From Watersipora subatra (taxonomy: Eukaryota; Bryozoa; Gymnolaemata; Cheilostomatida; Watersiporidae), in assembly GCF_963576615.1 (NCBI RefSeq), contig NC_088714.1, positions 2,914,001 through 2,978,000 on the forward strand: a stretch of DNA of 64,000 bases, written 5' to 3'. The translations under genes and the position numbers were made by a program. The notes beneath the pieces are model-generated. The model was not told the DNA's origin, ran no database searches, and saw only the letters and a list, made by a program, of their open reading frames with translations. Shown here in pieces: positions 40,401 to 48,739 of the stretch. Position 1 is the first letter of the stretch. Every line of letters starts with the position of its first letter.

Positions 40401-40887
40401 TTCATTGAACAGCAAGCGTTATGATACGTTATGATAGCCAACATTACTGGAGCTTATTGCCTACTACTGAAATTAATGCTTGCCATAGAATTGTGATTTC
40501 ACAGACTAGTGATTGAAACGTGAAACACCGAATGATAGTTTTAGTTTTACTTGCATTCTTATTTTTAATGCAGGTTTGTGGTATTAATAATTTAATACTG
40601 CTGTTTGTGGTGCCAGAGTCACTATTAATACTTGTGTACTGGTGGAGAATGAAAACTGCCAATATCGGTGTGTCGGTAGGAAATGATAACTACCAATACT
40701 AGAGGAACTGTAAGGAATGATAACTATTAATATTGGTGTAATATTGCAGGGAATGATAACAAATATCCTTGAGGAGAACGTTGTGCAGCCATTGTTGGTT
40801 TCTACTTCAGCCATAACTCTAGCTAGCGAGACAGTGAGGAGTATCATGAAAATAGATGATATTGTGAGTATATATATTAATCTTTAA
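7452..40887 (+). CDS. CCT4: T-complex protein 1 subunit delta (CCT4), complete or nearly complete
   Basis: Subunit of the cytosolic CCT/TRiC chaperonin, which folds actin and tubulin using ATP. Exons: 7452-7569, 22114-22256, 23614-23722, 23938-24080, 24687-24808, 24945-25080, 33098-33237, 34959-35163, 35322-35452, 36295-36529, 40750-40863. All introns are GT-AG and the phases fit, giving 532 codons. Motifs: LGPKGMDKM and NDGATIL (exon 2), the ATPase GDGTTS (exon 3), apical-domain exons 5-9 ([11 protein letters not shown]), GGGAPE (exon 10), and the C-terminal [13 protein letters not shown]. Human CCT4 is 539 aa. The last residues are uncertain. Either exon 11 reads on through V-S-I-Y-I-N-L to TAA at 40885-40887 (539 codons), or GTGAGT at 40864 is a donor to an unseen short exon; a possible acceptor ends at 41796. 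A polyadenylation signal AATAAA lies at 41622. Intron 1 is 14.5 kb and intron 6 is 8 kb, both packed with transposons. Confidence 0.96.
7947..8783 (+). CDS. LINE ORF1 protein: PHD finger, coiled coil, RRM-like domain (278 aa)
   Basis: RNA-binding partner protein of the LINE. I chose ATG 7947 ([11 protein letters not shown]), not the upstream GTG of the same frame, because the conserved part starts just after it. Near the N-terminus a C4HC3 PHD-type zinc finger is visible: CGKC, CDFC, FHYRC, CKVC. A lysine/glutamate-rich, probably coiled-coil, stretch follows. Next comes an RRM-like ORF1 domain starting [10 protein letters not shown], with RPIKIC and [10 protein letters not shown]. The frame ends KKKIVKVDQ after a run of ten A at 8754-8763. 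ORF2 lies in the -1 frame and is open through this overlap. No stop or frameshift was found inside. Confidence 0.88.
   Translation: MVKAKTSRGSGLIQLDSQCGKCKNKLKDEVDNLIQCDFCQFWFHYRCASLSKEEAELLSRLEPKGAKWACKVCSKGEVFVQSNPQLDNIEKSLDEIKSLVIGSLEPQVEAIKKTYAAAVQDIERNTKVLVSAAKQTLVKNENEQKEARDKNLILFGLQEFNTKQETVEEINKLFSECHLSKVIEKKNMYRLGRISEESDLKDKKPRPIKICTESKEDKWEIVRRINSFKKGGIFAKLDMSKEEREEDFQLYQTLKKIRAENSTNRYKIIKKKIVKVDQ
8810..11512 (+). CDS. LINE ORF2 polyprotein: endonuclease and reverse transcriptase (about 900 aa)
   Basis: Endonuclease motifs: [14 protein letters not shown] (its first residues lie upstream of 8810, overlapping ORF1), [28 protein letters not shown] and GLSDHYMVG. Reverse transcriptase motifs in order: [35 protein letters not shown], motif [17 protein letters not shown], motif [15 protein letters not shown], motif C FADDALLY, and FKYLGVEI. 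All catalytic residues that can be judged are present and there is no stop. There is no ATG at the 5' end. The frame is open upstream for at least 90 nt, so it is probably reached by -1 frameshifting at the A10 run or by reinitiation (inference). The overall design is CR1/L2/Rex1-like within the Jockey superfamily. Confidence 0.92.
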   Translation: MKGKLNEIEVLASEYDILCITETHIDSSFNNEMILSSSQKCIYRCDRDCHGGGVMIALSPCINHHQIHLEGTYFPIEVVCVKIECVDSGLDLIILCLYIPPSFIRQTIDPLDDLLGQVVSRFPKSTIFVSGDFNLPDIDWIIGQVRSGSHNKTLHKSFLSSLLSHHLTQLVTEPTHQLGNTLDLILTNNDSLFTDLNVINPGLSDHYMVGINIKIREFRPNSKHNDSFKIYAKANFEAITLALEKTLSKVSNAIQNEENINTTWQIFETDLKEAVSNYVPKCTKKIRNKDEPVWFNDSARKCVRSQRKLYDKFKKSGLDTDLQQYKQARRQNKKLFRKMEYDHYDRILFKPLSLGDSKPFYSFYRRKSGKSCHGSVIFKGKSAFETSEIFNKYFQSVFSGSSSYSEPLWAEGNCPITITSEGVRKLLIGLKTGKAPGPDQLRKEDLSLDVVVTSQILALIFQHSLNTGQLPDIWKAANVVPIFKKGSRDSPSNFRPVSLTCIACKLLEHIVLSNINQHLNVTLNPNQHGFRQGLSCTTQLVTTVDDIMRMVDGNDSVHAAVLDFSKAFDRVPHGLLIEKLLFIGIDSAVVRWIAHFLADRMQRVVVEGAASGSLAVTSGVPQGSVLGPSLFLVYINDICSIIKTSTIRLFADDALLYCPVNSLDSSQKFQEDLFLLERWAEHWGMVFNTGKCQIVRFGKNGLDSSVDYFLGGIALENVSAFKYLGVEITSDFSWDLQIDSVTAKASQRLGMMRHVLFKAPRKVKRVAYLTLCRPIMEYAGEVWDPHLVRQITSLENVQRRAVRFISDLRGKQSVTEARQFLDLELLEARRKNARMTLMLEILTNSKHSSFVDSFKHLQDTIHDHNTRSTTNGEPPAIESNSSFYQYSFMPRTSRNLRGKP
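12750..13540 (+). repeat. Dispersed composite repeat, copy 1
   Basis: The left part has two copies of AATTGAATGCCACCTCC with GACCGCCAC. Then comes a GTGTCCACAAAAT segment, then a part encoding a peptide with [10 protein letters not shown]. Related copies lie inverted at about 39330-40330 and 50690-51530. The 13297-13533 frame ([15 protein letters not shown]...) is conserved in part at 50949-51182. No terminal repeats or TSD were resolved. Confidence 0.6.
13545..13930 (+). repeat. Dispersed repeat family D, copy 1
   Basis: Shares CCTGGTAAAAATC, GGAGTTCTTACCTTC and the block ACTTGAAACCATGTTTTAGC with 58250-58650. The last part is also shared with two tandem blocks at about 15640-15930. The whole family appears linked to a tRNA-like SINE head further downstream in two of the copies. 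Confidence 0.55.
13931..14575. other. Unassigned intron sequence
   Basis: CCT4 intron 1 sequence without recognised gene or element. No protein similarity was recognised. Confidence 0.3.
14576..14655. repeat. Palindromic cluster of GCTTGATG/CATCAAGC motifs
   Basis: Alternating direct and inverted copies of a roughly 12-bp core (AGCTTGATGGATGCATCAAGC) can fold into several alternative stems. It is probably a decayed foldback element end. Confidence 0.6.
15000..15545 (-). pseudogene. Internally deleted Tigger/pogo transposase remnant
   Basis: Reading the minus strand, the start (15545-15380) gives a CENP-B-type N-terminal HTH with KLEIIN, then a stop, [14 protein letters not shown] and [11 protein letters not shown]. 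That is the usual DNA-binding head of Tigger/jerky transposases. It is followed almost at once by [11 protein letters not shown], an acidic EEVEETEKP stretch and WAEIKEVIS, which resemble the C-terminal tail. The DDE catalytic core between them is missing, with stops and frameshifts elsewhere. So this is a non-autonomous deletion derivative. Confidence 0.6.
15600..15950 (+). repeat. Dispersed repeat family D, two tandem blocks
   Basis: Two related blocks of about 140 bp (ACTTGAAGCTAGGTTTTAGT and ACTTGAAGCCAAGTTTTGGT, each followed by AAAATTTTAT and CTATAACTTA). Related to 13790-13930 and 58500-58640. Confidence 0.6.
16160..16450 (+). repeat. tRNA-derived SINE-like element
   Basis: GGGGCATCATAA at about 16166 precedes a tRNA-like head with A-box TAGCCTTGTGG (16283-16293) and B-box AGTTCAAATCC (16336-16346). 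The same layout occurs at 58857-59000. The two boxes are spaced as in a tRNA-type Pol III promoter. The tail was not resolved. Confidence 0.6.
16730..17060 (+). repeat. Dispersed repeat family E, copy 1
   Basis: Shares GTCCAAG, GGAGTTATG, GGCTATAACTTGCATGCAAA and GCTACAAATGAATATG with 18200-18500. The two copies flank the pogo-like MITE at 17072-18191 in the same orientation. Confidence 0.6.
17072..18191. mobile_element. Pogo/Tigger-like MITE, TA target site
   Basis: Ends are CAGTCAAACATGGATAACTC and its near-perfect reverse complement, flanked by TA on both sides (17070-17071, 18192-18193). Subterminal AACACTTTTGCTCGGTCCC is shared with the related element at 33801-34611. No transposase frame. 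It carries a nested 120-bp hairpin insertion. Confidence 0.85.
17394..17513. mobile_element. 120-bp hairpin MITE nested in the pogo-like element
   Basis: Two arms of about 53 bp (CACGGGCTAACC...CATACAAAAC and its imperfect complement ending GGCTAGCCCGTG) face each other around a roughly 14-nt loop. The element is flanked by a perfect 8-bp target duplication, ATGAATAG (17386-17393 and 17514-17521). An 8-bp TSD fits hAT or P-type elements. Confidence 0.85.
18200..18500 (+). repeat. Dispersed repeat family E, copy 2
   Basis: Diverged from 16730-17060. It has AGTCCAAGTGCATC, CTATAACTTTCGTGCAAA and GCTGCAAATGAATATG in the same order. Confidence 0.6.
18984..20623 (-). pseudogene. Decayed piggyBac (PGBD-like) transposase
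   Basis: Starts at ATG 20623 with an acidic, serine-rich N-terminus. Then come the DDE_Tnp_1_7 landmarks: SYWSTDH, a stop, [55 protein letters not shown] (after a frameshift), [24 protein letters not shown]. It ends in a cysteine-rich tail ([20 protein letters not shown]). It is broken by several stops and frameshifts. The first catalytic Asp of the family (DE before the FRQYIPSK block) is Asn here (INES), so the copy was inactive at that site even apart from the breaks. The TTAA-flanked terminal repeats were not found. Confidence 0.88.
20750..22110. other. Rest of CCT4 intron 1
   Basis: AT-rich intron sequence with no recognised gene or element, ending at the acceptor TTTCAG before exon 2. 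Confidence 0.4.
22574..23404. repeat. 47/44-bp minisatellite in CCT4 intron 2, about 18 copies
   Basis: Units CATAATTGATAGGGAGTACC plus AGCACTAATGTTAGTGACTG and TATTAGA. A shorter unit type lacks AGT in GGGAGTACC. The short type occurs in blocks near both ends of the array and the long type in the middle. ACTAATGTTAGT is palindromic. It lies between exons 2 and 3. Confidence 0.95.
25363..25968. mobile_element. TA-flanked MITE in CCT4 intron 6
   Basis: Ends CCCTACAGGATGAAATTATT and the complement of AATAATTTAATCCTGTAGGG, flanked by TA. The interior is rich in CCGCGAA and TTCGCGG motifs near both ends. No coding frame of note. Confidence 0.8.
26001..26733. mobile_element. 0.73-kb foldback element with arms of about 285 bp
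   Basis: The left arm starts CTAAAGGTCCGGCCACACGT. The right arm ends with its exact complement (ACGTGTGGCCGGACCTTTAG). The arms match almost without gaps inward to GCATATAGGC, leaving a middle of about 160 bp. The ends read TA-AAGGTCC...GGACCTT-TA, suggesting a TA target. Confidence 0.9.
26740..27866. other. Unassigned intron sequence
   Basis: Part of CCT4 intron 6. The motif GGTTGCGAATG at about 27652 is the complement of CATTCGCAACC at about 25259, so both could be the ends of an older element holding the two inner MITEs. Otherwise nothing recognised. Confidence 0.3.
28045..28136 (+). promoter_or_regulatory. CRE, CCAAT and TATA motifs of the unit A mini-gene
   Basis: TGACGTCA (28045-28052), CCAAT (28109-28113) and TATATA (28131-28136), in this order, about 150 bp before ATG 28287. 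TGACGTCA is preserved in the inverted copy (31705-31712). Confidence 0.5.
28287..29035 (+). pseudogene. Mini-gene in unit A, possible P2X7-like intracellular-domain remnant
   Basis: Exon 1 (28287-28418) encodes 44 residues starting [15 protein letters not shown] and ends at donor GAG|GTAAAT. Exon 2 starts after TTTACTGATTACAG at 28847. Exon 2 has three frame pieces. One frame reads [15 protein letters not shown], like the CxCxNC start of P2X7-type cysteine domains. A later frame reads [15 protein letters not shown]...RLDEYF and stops at TAA 29033-29035, overlapping an AATAAA signal. The exon 1 phase does not enter the cysteine frame, and indels split exon 2, so it is not intact as seen. The P2X7-like assignment rests on the Cys spacing only. 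Confidence 0.4.
29221..30540 (+). mobile_element. TTAA-bounded unit B, interrupted by a MITE
   Basis: It begins AGATG, is interrupted at TA (29226), resumes at GTTGCGTCAAAA (29890) and ends GGATAGAGTT just before TTAA 30541-30544. Without the insert it is about 658 bp. It shares its first 20 bases with unit A but is otherwise different, with no frame of note. Inverted copy at 31881-32585. Confidence 0.78.
29228..29887. mobile_element. Tc1/mariner-like MITE, 660 bp, inserted in unit B
   Basis: Perfect terminal repeats CAGTGGTGTGCATAAACTTG and complement, with TA duplicated on both sides (29226-29227, 29888-29889). It interrupts GATGTAGTTGCG, which is intact in the sibling units. No transposase. 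Confidence 0.92.
30545..31876 (-). mobile_element. TTAA-bounded unit A', inverted copy of unit A
   Basis: Bounded by TTAA 30541-30544 and 31877-31880. It keeps the CRE motif and exon 1 (31488-31357), but codon 21 of exon 1 is TAG where unit A has TGG. Exon 2 keeps KKLCQCGNC in one frame and the [12 protein letters not shown] segment in another (30963-30727). Confidence 0.8.
31881..32585 (-). mobile_element. TTAA-bounded unit B', inverted copy of unit B
   Basis: Bounded by TTAA 31877-31880 and 32586-32589. It matches unit B throughout, including GCCCCGCCCACATTATGTCG and GGTACCGACTACCAATTCTA on the minus strand. It has small indels but no MITE insertion. Confidence 0.8.
32867..32900. repeat. 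Perfect 15-bp-arm palindrome, 4-nt loop
   Basis: TTGATGTCTTCATGA, loop ATAA, then the exact complement. Located in CCT4 intron 6, about 200 bp before exon 7. Confidence 0.9.
33801..34611. mobile_element. Pogo/Tigger-like MITE in CCT4 intron 7
   Basis: Terminal repeats CAGTGAAACACGGATAACTC and a matching imperfect complement ending GAGTTTCACTG, flanked by TA. The interior shares TTCAAGGGACCGAGCAAAAG with the minus strand of 17072-18191, so both belong to one family. Confidence 0.85.
35453..36294. other. CCT4 intron 9
   Basis: No gene. Contains two imperfect copies of GGGGGTGTCAAATAATTAGATG around 36057-36125 separated by GACACCCCC, which can pair with the first copy. Confidence 0.5.
36530..38467. 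other. CCT4 intron 10, left part
   Basis: No gene recognised. CAGTGGAACCTCTACTTACG at 36570 looks like the end of a mariner-type MITE, but no second end was found. Confidence 0.3.
38470..39310. mobile_element. TA-flanked MITE, 841 bp, in CCT4 intron 10
   Basis: Ends CAGTAGACGCTCCTACAACG and the near-complement ending GGAGCGTCTACTG, with TA on both sides. Further subterminal repeats of TTTACGTTA/TTACGTTATA occur near both ends. No transposase frame. Confidence 0.87.
39330..40330 (-). repeat. Dispersed composite repeat, copy 2 (inverted)
   Basis: On the minus strand it matches 12750-13540, including the GTGTCCACAATAC segment and the CAATCAGAACGCAACTGGCC segment. Its far part (GCAGCCAAAACTGGC, AAGAGTTATGAGC) also matches 50690-50800. 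Confidence 0.6.
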
Positions 40888-41332
40888 TTCACTCTGGTGT
40901 GATATTGTGAGTATATATATGTTAATCCTTAATTCACTCTGTTGTGATATTGTAAGTATATATATTACTCCTTAATTCACTCTGTTGTGATATTGTAAGT
41001 ATATATATTAATCCTTAATTCACTCTGTTGTGATATTGTAAGTATATATATTAATCCTTAATTCACTCTGTTGTGATATTGTAAGTATATATATTAATCC
41101 TTAATTCACTCTGTTGTGATATTGTAAGTATATATATTAATCCTTAATTCACTCTGTTGTGATATTGTAAGTAAATATATTAATCGTTAATTCACTCTGT
41201 TGTGATATTGTAAGTATATATATTAATCCTTAATTCACTCTGTTGTGATATTGTGAGTATATATATTAATCCTTAATTCACTCTGTTGTGATATTGTGAG
41301 TATATATATATTAATCCTTAATTCACTCTGTT
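40856..41332. repeat. 43-bp minisatellite grown from the 3' end of CCT4
   Basis: About 11 copies of GATATTGTAAGTATATATAT plus TAATCCTTAATTCACTCTGTTGT. The first copy overlaps the last CCT4 codons. Each unit repeats either the splice donor region or the terminal codons with TAA. Confidence 0.93.
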
Positions 41333-41621
41333 GCTCACTGAGGCTGTGATCCGGTGGCGGTGTTATCTTCGTTGTATGGAATTCGTATTAATATGTACAA
41401 TAGTTTCATATTGTATTGGCTTATGTTTAGTTGAGCTAATTCTACCATCATAAAATGACTCATGGCTCTCTGGTGCTCTTGTCTTCATCTCATTCTAAAG
41501 TTGAGCTTATGTGAATGTTAAATGTGTTAAGTTTTAAGAACATTGATTATGCACACAGCAAGTTCTTTTCCCTCATACCACATAAAGCCACTAAGCACTA
41601 AACCCTAATTGGGCTGTTTGA

Positions 41622-41627
41622 AATAAA
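41622..41627 (+). terminator. Candidate polyadenylation signal for CCT4
   Basis: AATAAA about 735 bp after the read-through stop codon. Relevant only if exon 11 is terminal. Confidence 0.3.
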
Positions 41628-41961
41628 TATCAAAGTTCACAAACTTTTGTTAACGAAAGATCGCTATAATTAAGTATATTTGTTAGTAAATGGTCAATCT
41701 AGTTAGTCTGGCCCAGCAGATGTTTTGGTAAGAAGCTCATCAGTATTAGTGGTTTTAATATAGTCTTTAGGATTTTTACTCCATCCTCTCACCCAGGTGT
41801 CTCAACAGGTGTGTCAACCAAATAGTTTCCCTTCACCCTATTACCTATTTAGTATTTACTGATCAGCATTAACATGAAGAATGTGCAATACTAATAGTCG
41901 TATTAATAGTCTGTTTTATTGTCTTTACTCTTTTGGAAGATGGAGGCATAAGCAAGCTTAA

Positions 41962-42845
41962 AGGTTGACTTGCAACAAAATTCACATTACAGTTATTTGG
42001 TATCAAAAGGTTCACCATGTCTTACTCTGCTGTGTTGTAGGTGCAAAATATGTGGAAATGAGATTACAAGCTCTTAAAAGCTCAAAAACGAACAGTTGAA
42101 CGCAGCCATCATGAAACCGTCGTAGATCGGAATCAGTTTATTTCTCTGACGTAGTCATTACATTTGGTTATTGTTTTGTCACGTGATGGTCTCACGTAAA
42201 TTGAAAGGCCAATAAAAGGCTCAATATAAAACTTCTCGTAGCACTAGTTTATGACAAACACTTCAGGTTTTACCGAAGACCCCATATCAAATATAGATGC
42301 TCGCTACTTTACAGTTTTGTTTTGGCTTGGTCTAATCGTCCAGTCGTAATCTGATCATGTGATCCATACTTCGCGAATAATTTCTGCAGCATTTTTCGAT
42401 TATCACAGGTGACCAACAGGTTTATCATGTTTATCAGATAATGATATTTACTCCTTTGAGCTAAGGTTAAAAAATTAAATGAATTTCCACGGTAGGTTAT
42501 AAGATATCAGTGATGAAAGAGATAGCATTACAATGACGATAAAATAGACGCGTAAGAACAATATACATGGTTTTATTGAATGTGTGAAGTATATTTGTGA
42601 AAATATTTTGACAAATGAGGTTGCGAGAAAGTGTAAACAGAGGCCATCTTGTACAACTGCGTCCCATTTGAGCTGTTTTGGAAAGAGATTCTAATCTACG
42701 GCGGTTTTGAGATGGCTGCAATTAACTGTTCATTTTTTAGCTTTAAGAGCTTGTAATCACATATTTCGCACCTACAACACCGCAGAGTAAGACATGGTGA
42801 ATGATGTCAAATAACTGTAATGTGAATTTTGTTGCAAGTCAACCT
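41962..42845. mobile_element. TTAA-flanked element with TIRs of about 150 bp
   Basis: Begins AGGTTGACTTGCAACAAAAT and ends with its complement. TTAA at 41958-41961 and 42846-42849. The inner TIRs (GTCTTACTCTGCTGTGTTGT) match closely. The interior is unique and non-coding. A solo end of the same family is at about 49757-49904. Confidence 0.88.
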
Positions 42846-42849
42846 TTAA

Positions 42850-43670
42850 ACACACCTGTAGAGGCCATTCAGATCAGTTATTTAGGCTATGTACTTTCTT
42901 TAGTCTTGTCCAGCAGGTTGTCACGTATATCGTATTATGTCAACTTCTCATCGCCGATCTGTGTCAAGGTAGTTGCTCATTCTTTTTGTGTGGAAAATTT
43001 TTGTTGACAGTATTAATTTTTTGTAGGGCAGCTCACTACACCACCAATGAATTATTAGATATGTGGGTTCTACTAGCTTAACACTTTACATTGTTTGCTA
43101 AAAGCTATAGAACAACATGGCTACAACAATAAACCCCTTAGAGAGTTGAAACAGAACTAAACTCACTGCATGTTGATAAGTCTTACCAAAGAAATCGAAA
43201 ATGATACCTACAGTTTCAATATTAGTGGGGTTGTGTAGTACCAACTCTTCAAGGGCCACAACCTATGCAAAAAATGATTCTTTGTCTCAATGTTTTATTT
43301 TCTGTGTTGTAACTGGTTAGACTGTTCTCGGGCATTAGTTTCAAACAGTCATCATAGAACTGTAAGGCATTTTAGCAAAAATATAGCAGCTTGGCATCTG
43401 GTATTCTTTGCCGATAATCACAGTGAAACAGAGTTTGAATTCTGTAACAACTTTTACTCGCTTGATTGCTCAACAGATTTTCATCAGATAAATTTAGCTT
43501 CAAGTTCGTGCTATCAAAATGCTGCAACTAAATTAATTTATCAGGAAGGTCACCTTATTAATTTTATTCTACAAGATGTAACTAAAAAGCTGAAAAGAAT
43601 AATTAGGATGTTGCAAAACAATTAACTGGAAAAATGAACATCAAATTTAACGTGACTATTTAGTACAGCT
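42850..43670. other. Unassigned region before the tubulin relics
   Basis: No gene recognised. The part from about 43490 matches 44595-44769, as flanking DNA of the two tubulin tails. Confidence 0.4.
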
Positions 43671-43753
43671 TTAGTACTCTTCTTCCTCAGCTTCATCATA
43701 GTCAGCTGTCTACACCTACTTCCTCGTAGGCCTTCTCAAGAGCAGCCATGTCC
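43671..43753 (-). pseudogene. Alpha-tubulin 3' relic 1
   Basis: Minus strand gives DMAALEKAYEEVGVD, then a 2-nt deletion shifts the frame before ...EAEEEEY and TAA. It corresponds to the last 28 or so codons of alpha-tubulin; the rest of the gene is absent. Confidence 0.88.
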
Positions 43754-44769
43754 ATTTTATTCAATAGTTGATATATATTCATGATTTCTCTAGTGTATCA
43801 TCCTTCTACAAGCAGTGTTATAGGATTCTTAATAGATATGAGAAACTCATGCTTCATTCTCACCTTTATATTTTAGGTCAATGTGGTCGGGAGATGAATC
43901 TGCTAGATGTAGATAGCGCATCGTTTTCCAATCAAGCCAGTGTTCTCAACGTGGAAGGCTGCTTGTGTATTGTTTGTTGAGTGCAAAAAATAGCTTCAAC
44001 TGTTGCGTTCTTTTATTTTCCCTTTTCATTACGAACAAATGCATTACAAATTTGTACAATCAACCTTTTTGTACGTCAATTGTTGGCACAACAGCGCGTC
44101 TATATAAATAAAAACGTAATGAAATCTGTAAGCTCTTATCACTCGTTGCTGGTTGTTTTTTTTTCATCCAGTCAAAGCAATACATATCTAGATCCTTTAA
44201 CTGACATACCCTTAACAATATGTTGCAGAGTACTTTGTCATTAGGGTATTAAATGAATTTGATTATTTAATTAATTTTTGCAGCGAGTAATCATATAACT
44301 GTCATGTTGCATTGCCTTTATTATGTAGCAGTTCATTGTCCAGAGTCTGGAAAGACAAGAAGCTTTTCAACCGCGCATTTCTCTGCATTTGTAATGACTT
44401 GTGTATGGAATGTAGCAACGTTGGGAGTCATTTATCATACACAACAACTTGTTTATTGCCCAGCAATTTGCTCAAAAGTTTGTATGGAGATTATTTTGGT
44501 ACAAACAAGATTGGTATGTCGATTGTTTCAGACTAATAGTACTAAGTCTTGAGACTACTAGTAGTCTCTCCATTTCTTGGACAAATTGAATTTTCAATTG
44601 CTTCGAGTCCTTATAGAAGCGCTAATAAAATTCTGCAACTAAATTTTTTTTATCAGAGAGACTATCTTATATCATTTTACAAAAAGTAACCATGAAGGAT
44701 AATAGGTGCTGCGAAACAATTCAATGGAAAAATTGACATCAAATTTAATGCTGTCTAGAGTGTCCATGA

Positions 44770-44820
44770 TTAGTACTCGTCGTCTTCAGCGTCATCGTAG
44801 TCAGCTGAGTCTACACCAAC
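44770..44820 (-). pseudogene. Alpha-tubulin 3' relic 2
   Basis: Minus strand encodes [16 protein letters not shown] and stop, then breaks off at a point rich in TTAACTTACACTAAC. Its downstream flank resembles that of relic 1 (ATGGAAAAATTGACATCAAA). Confidence 0.88.
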
Positions 44821-44913
44821 TTAACTTACACTAACAAACTTTAAATTAGTTAAGACACTTTATTTTATGATCGGACAAAAGGAACATATTCAACGTGACA
44901 AGTTAGTACAAAC

Positions 44914-46784
<1,871 letters not shown>

Positions 46785-47585
46785 GATGAGACTGTTCGAA
46801 ATCTGACTGGCTCCGTTTTAGGAAGTAGCAAAATGAGGTCAGCTCTAAAATGTCTGCTTACCACAGCTACCCACGAGCTAGCAAGACAATCGCTAAGTAC
46901 CAACATGACTCATCATATCAGCATTTATAGGCCATGAAGATAACCTTTGACACGCTGGCTAAGAGAACAGCCCAATTGGTGATCGATCAGGCATGAATGG
47001 TTTCTATTCGCTGCTATTTGTTAATTGCAAATCTATTCCAAAGGTCTAGAGCTGGCTGTAGCATTCATTGGCACCGTTTGGGAATGCTGGTAGCAGCTGT
47101 TTATCAAAGCTGTGTCATATTTCTTCTCAAAAATGGCTGCTTCACTCCAAACCTACACACGTGTCATGGAGTCTTGTTGCCAAGAGCAAACAACTCCTGT
47201 ATCAAACCCCTTGATCGCACTAATGTTTTGTGACCATTTAGCATATCACTTTACAAACAAGCAGTGAAAACTACCAACAGCTTTTACTATGTAAAAAAGT
47301 CAACTGTCTCTGTGGCTTGAATCTGGTAATTGAGGATGCATTGGTTGCTAGAACTGCATGTAACACTACATTTACCCAGTATTGACTTAGTTTTATTGCT
47401 CCAGTGAATCAAGCTGTCATATAACTCATAGCATAGTTGAAAATTTTAGTTCTATTTTACCTGGTGTTTATTATTTTAGCCATTGTTATTCTGTAATTTT
47501 CAGTAGATGCTGTACAGTTTTAGCTAGTAGAACACAAATATGTAATAATTCATCAGTGGTGTAGCGAGTTTTTCAACAGAAACTT
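46785..47585. repeat. Duplicated 5' flank of alpha-tubulin copy 1
   Basis: Matches 56457-57545 and 59100-59360. The match continues past the promoter (CAGGCATGAATGGTTTCTAT, GGAATGCTGGTA, GTGTAGCGAGTTTTTCAACA) and ends near 47585. So the tubulin duplication is segmental, not retroposed. Confidence 0.85.
46924..46929 (-). promoter_or_regulatory. TATA box of alpha-tubulin copy 1
   Basis: On the minus strand CCTATAAATGC lies about 140 bp before the ATG. The surrounding ATGCTGATATGATGAGTCA is conserved in copy 2. A CCAATTGG motif occurs about 45 bp further upstream (46972-46979) but is lost in copy 2. Confidence 0.6.
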
Positions 47586-47887
47586 AGTACCGCCAACCAA
47601 AATCTTCGCAAAAAAGAGAGAGTAACTACCTCAACACAGATAAATGGTTTCTACAAAATCTCAGCTGCAGCTGAGATTTCCTAGGGAGCAGTTCAGCTTT
47701 TTGAGCTCTCTACACAATCACATGAAGAGCTTATAACTAGCTGTTATTACAAGCTTCAAGTCTTTTACTCATGACAGTCTTTCAGAGATGCAGCAACTTA
47801 TCAAGTCTTGTCAACATAAGGGGGGTATATCTACATGAGTCACCCCCCCCCACCCGAACTGGGTAAGTCCCTAACATTTGCTTAAAT

Positions 47888-48720
47888 ATGAGAGGAATGA
47901 GCAAGAGCACAATAAGTAACTCTGAGAGTGAAAGCACTGCGACTATAATGAAGGATGTTCTTTCTCAGCTTAAAGATCTAACCAATCATATTACTCAGCT
48001 TAAAGATCTAACCAATCATATAACTCAGCTTAAAGATCTAACCAATCATATTACCCAGCTTAAAGATCTAACCAATCATACTACTCAGCTTAAAGATCTA
48101 ACCAATCATATTACTCAGCTTGAAGAAAAGTTCACCAGCATGAAAGAGGAAACAGCTTACAATTCTAGATCTGTTGACAAACCTGATTTAATCTAATTAA
48201 GGAATCTCTGCCTGCTATCAAAGATAAAGTAGAAGAACAAGATCTTGTTCTTTTAAATAAGTCTCTAGACGTTCAAGGTATACCACATCACGCGAATGAA
48301 TCGCTCAGCGATATGGAGATAAAAATGGCAGAGTTGAGAAACATTCCAATTACTCCCAACAGATCGACATAGCATATAGAAACAAATCTAAAAAGTCTGT
48401 AGTAGTGCGCTTTCTTTGATCTCAAAGGCGAGATAGCTTTGTACAGGCTTTTAGAAATTCTAGCCATGATTCGCCCATGAAAACTAAAAATATTGGACTC
48501 ATCAGAACTAATAGTAACATACATGTATTTGTAAATGACCTCTTTCTCTTCCTACTCCTAAACTGTTTTACTTAGCCAGAACTTTTAAAAATAATCATGG
48601 TTATAAGTATATTTAGACTAGGAACCACAACGTGTACCTTCGAAAAGATCAAAATTCAACAACAATTCTAGTCAAATCTAAAAAGGACATTAAAGATTAA
48701 TTAGGATATAATAAATAACA
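47888..48720 (+). pseudogene. LINE ORF1 remnant with 30-bp coiled-coil repeat
   Basis: The open part (47888-48196) starts MRGMSKSTISNSESES and carries five 10-residue repeats (QLKDLTNHIT). It is followed, with frame breaks, by an ORF1 RRM/CTD-like series: LDVQGIPHHANESL, IDIAYRNKSK, VVVRF, FVND, and pieces resembling the C-terminal motif. It is the ORF1 of a LINE different from the one at 7640. Broken by stops and frameshifts. Confidence 0.65.
47966..48115. repeat. 30-bp tandem repeat, five copies, inside the ORF1 remnant
   Basis: Units CAGCTTAAAGATCTAACCAA plus TCATATTACT. They code for a decapeptide with a hydrophobic spacing compatible with a coiled coil. Confidence 0.95.
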
Positions 48721-48739
48721 CAGTGTATTCAAGTTTTTG

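Noticed and set aside
43290..43625. 111-residue plus-strand frame
   Set aside because: Lies in the duplicated 3' flank of tubulin relics; no similarity and not kept in the sister flank.
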